Source: Holothuria scabra (taxonomy: Eukaryota > Echinodermata > Holothuroidea > Aspidochirotida > Holothuriidae). Taken from it: DNA of 64,000 nucleotides. Positions 63,266 through 64,000 of this stretch are shown piece by piece. The stretch covers positions 19,051,318-19,115,317 of the forward strand of contig CM074188.1 of NCBI GenBank assembly GCA_037179385.1, given 5' to 3'. Both the position numbers and the translations under genes were made by a program. The first letter of the stretch is position 1. Every line of letters begins with the position of its first letter. The notes under the pieces were generated by a model that did not search any database, was not told where the DNA came from, and saw only the letters and a list, made by a program, of their open reading frames with translations.

Positions 63266-64000
63266 CACAATGACTCTGTTCTTCCTTCTTTTCTTGGAAC
63301 GGCTACCATGCTCTCAATGAGATTACAAAGAAGAAGCCCAACAACTGAAGAAACCATCGGAACGGTGGGTGGCCCCACCAAGGAACCTCTCAAAAAGCCA
63401 CTGCTATGAACAGCAGGAGTGAGAGGAAACGAGCAAAGCCGTAAAGCAAGCCAGCAACCAGCCACATGGAGCAACTCACGAACAGAATATAACTAGCCTG
63501 TAACCCTGCTAGGTCAATGGAGCCCTAATGCACATTGAGTCAATGCCCAAACCCCACCAAAGCATGGAAACTGTAAAATCACCCAAAACACTACTAGAGC
63601 ACCAATGGTGCAGAAGCTCCTACCTTCAACAAGTCCTTAGGCTGTCTGTACTTGTTTAAATGGTCACCTTAATTGATGTATAAACACAAATGCTCTTTCA
63701 CCCTGAGAGCAACCTAAAGAAGGTCACCAAAATGTTCCAAGCTACAGTATCTTCAGTGTAAATTTATTCTATTGCCCTCAAAAAGTTACAATATAAAAAT
63801 TAAAACTTCCTGTCTACAATGAAGGTACCACCAACAACTGAGTGTCATTACAAACAAGCATCCAAATTGTACAAGGCAATTTGTAGGAGGTGGGCAAAGG
63901 GCCCAAATGGGACCTTGGGCCTAAAATTCCAGAATAACATTAACAGATCACTAACCAAGCATCCTTACTATGGACTGTCAACTCTTTTAACAATAATTCA

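Larger units (their letters stand above)
56682..64000. other. 5' side of MARCH-like gene, no further coding exon identified
   Basis: A promoter or untranslated first exon of the - strand gene is expected here, or beyond the window, but cannot be placed. The interval holds a SINE, a TTAA family A element, array 4, a hAT-like relic and a purine-rich microsatellite. No supportable protein-coding gene was seen. Confidence 0.5.

Noticed and set aside
63169..63474. 101-codon - strand frame with polyserine
   Set aside because: The serine run is a purine microsatellite read in reverse. No splice sites linking it to the MARCH-like gene could be shown.
1..64000. tRNA, rRNA and complete retroelement genes
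   Set aside because: Both strands were read for tRNA-like A/B boxes and long reverse-transcriptase or integrase frames. Only degenerate SINE heads were seen.

Overview
The window looks like nuclear DNA from an intron-rich, AT-rich animal. Its small conserved exons have clean GT/AG borders and sit in kilobases of non-coding sequence full of short transposon relics. The gene content (an ASH1L orthologue with a BAH domain, and a MARCH2/MARCH3-type membrane E3 ligase) and the repeat style suggest an invertebrate, perhaps a marine deuterostome. The sequence alone does not fix the species or phylum.

Layout. The first 11.6 kb holds the last seven coding exons of an ASH1L-like gene on the + strand: the BAH domain and the conserved C-terminal tail, ending with a stop at 11632. 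The SET, bromodomain and PHD parts must lie upstream of the window. Tail-to-tail with it, on the - strand, is a complete MARCH2/3-like coding sequence of four exons spread over 33 kb: 56681-56104, 36195-35982, 35366-35151 and 23826-23614. It reads as a 406-residue protein with a long novel N-terminal region, a RING-CH finger, two membrane segments and a C-terminal PDZ ligand. Every exon junction in both genes is phase-compatible. About 12 kb of sequence separates the two stop codons; it must hold both 3' untranslated regions and shows no other convincing gene.

Repeats. Introns and flanks contain two TTAA-flanked piggyBac-like miniature families (one nested in the other), hAT-like miniature elements, foldback elements and a tRNA-headed SINE family. 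There is a 91-bp minisatellite and a decamer-based foldback cluster. A mobile-looking family has a (TG)n leader followed by arrays of a ~145-bp unit dense in AGGTCA half-sites, including perfect DR1 sites.

The two genes act in different places: ASH1L is a chromatin methyltransferase in the nucleus, MARCH a ubiquitin ligase in endosomal or plasma membranes. Nothing here links them functionally. I did not find a new multi-gene system. The most unusual material is the repeat architecture and the N-terminal extension of the MARCH protein.
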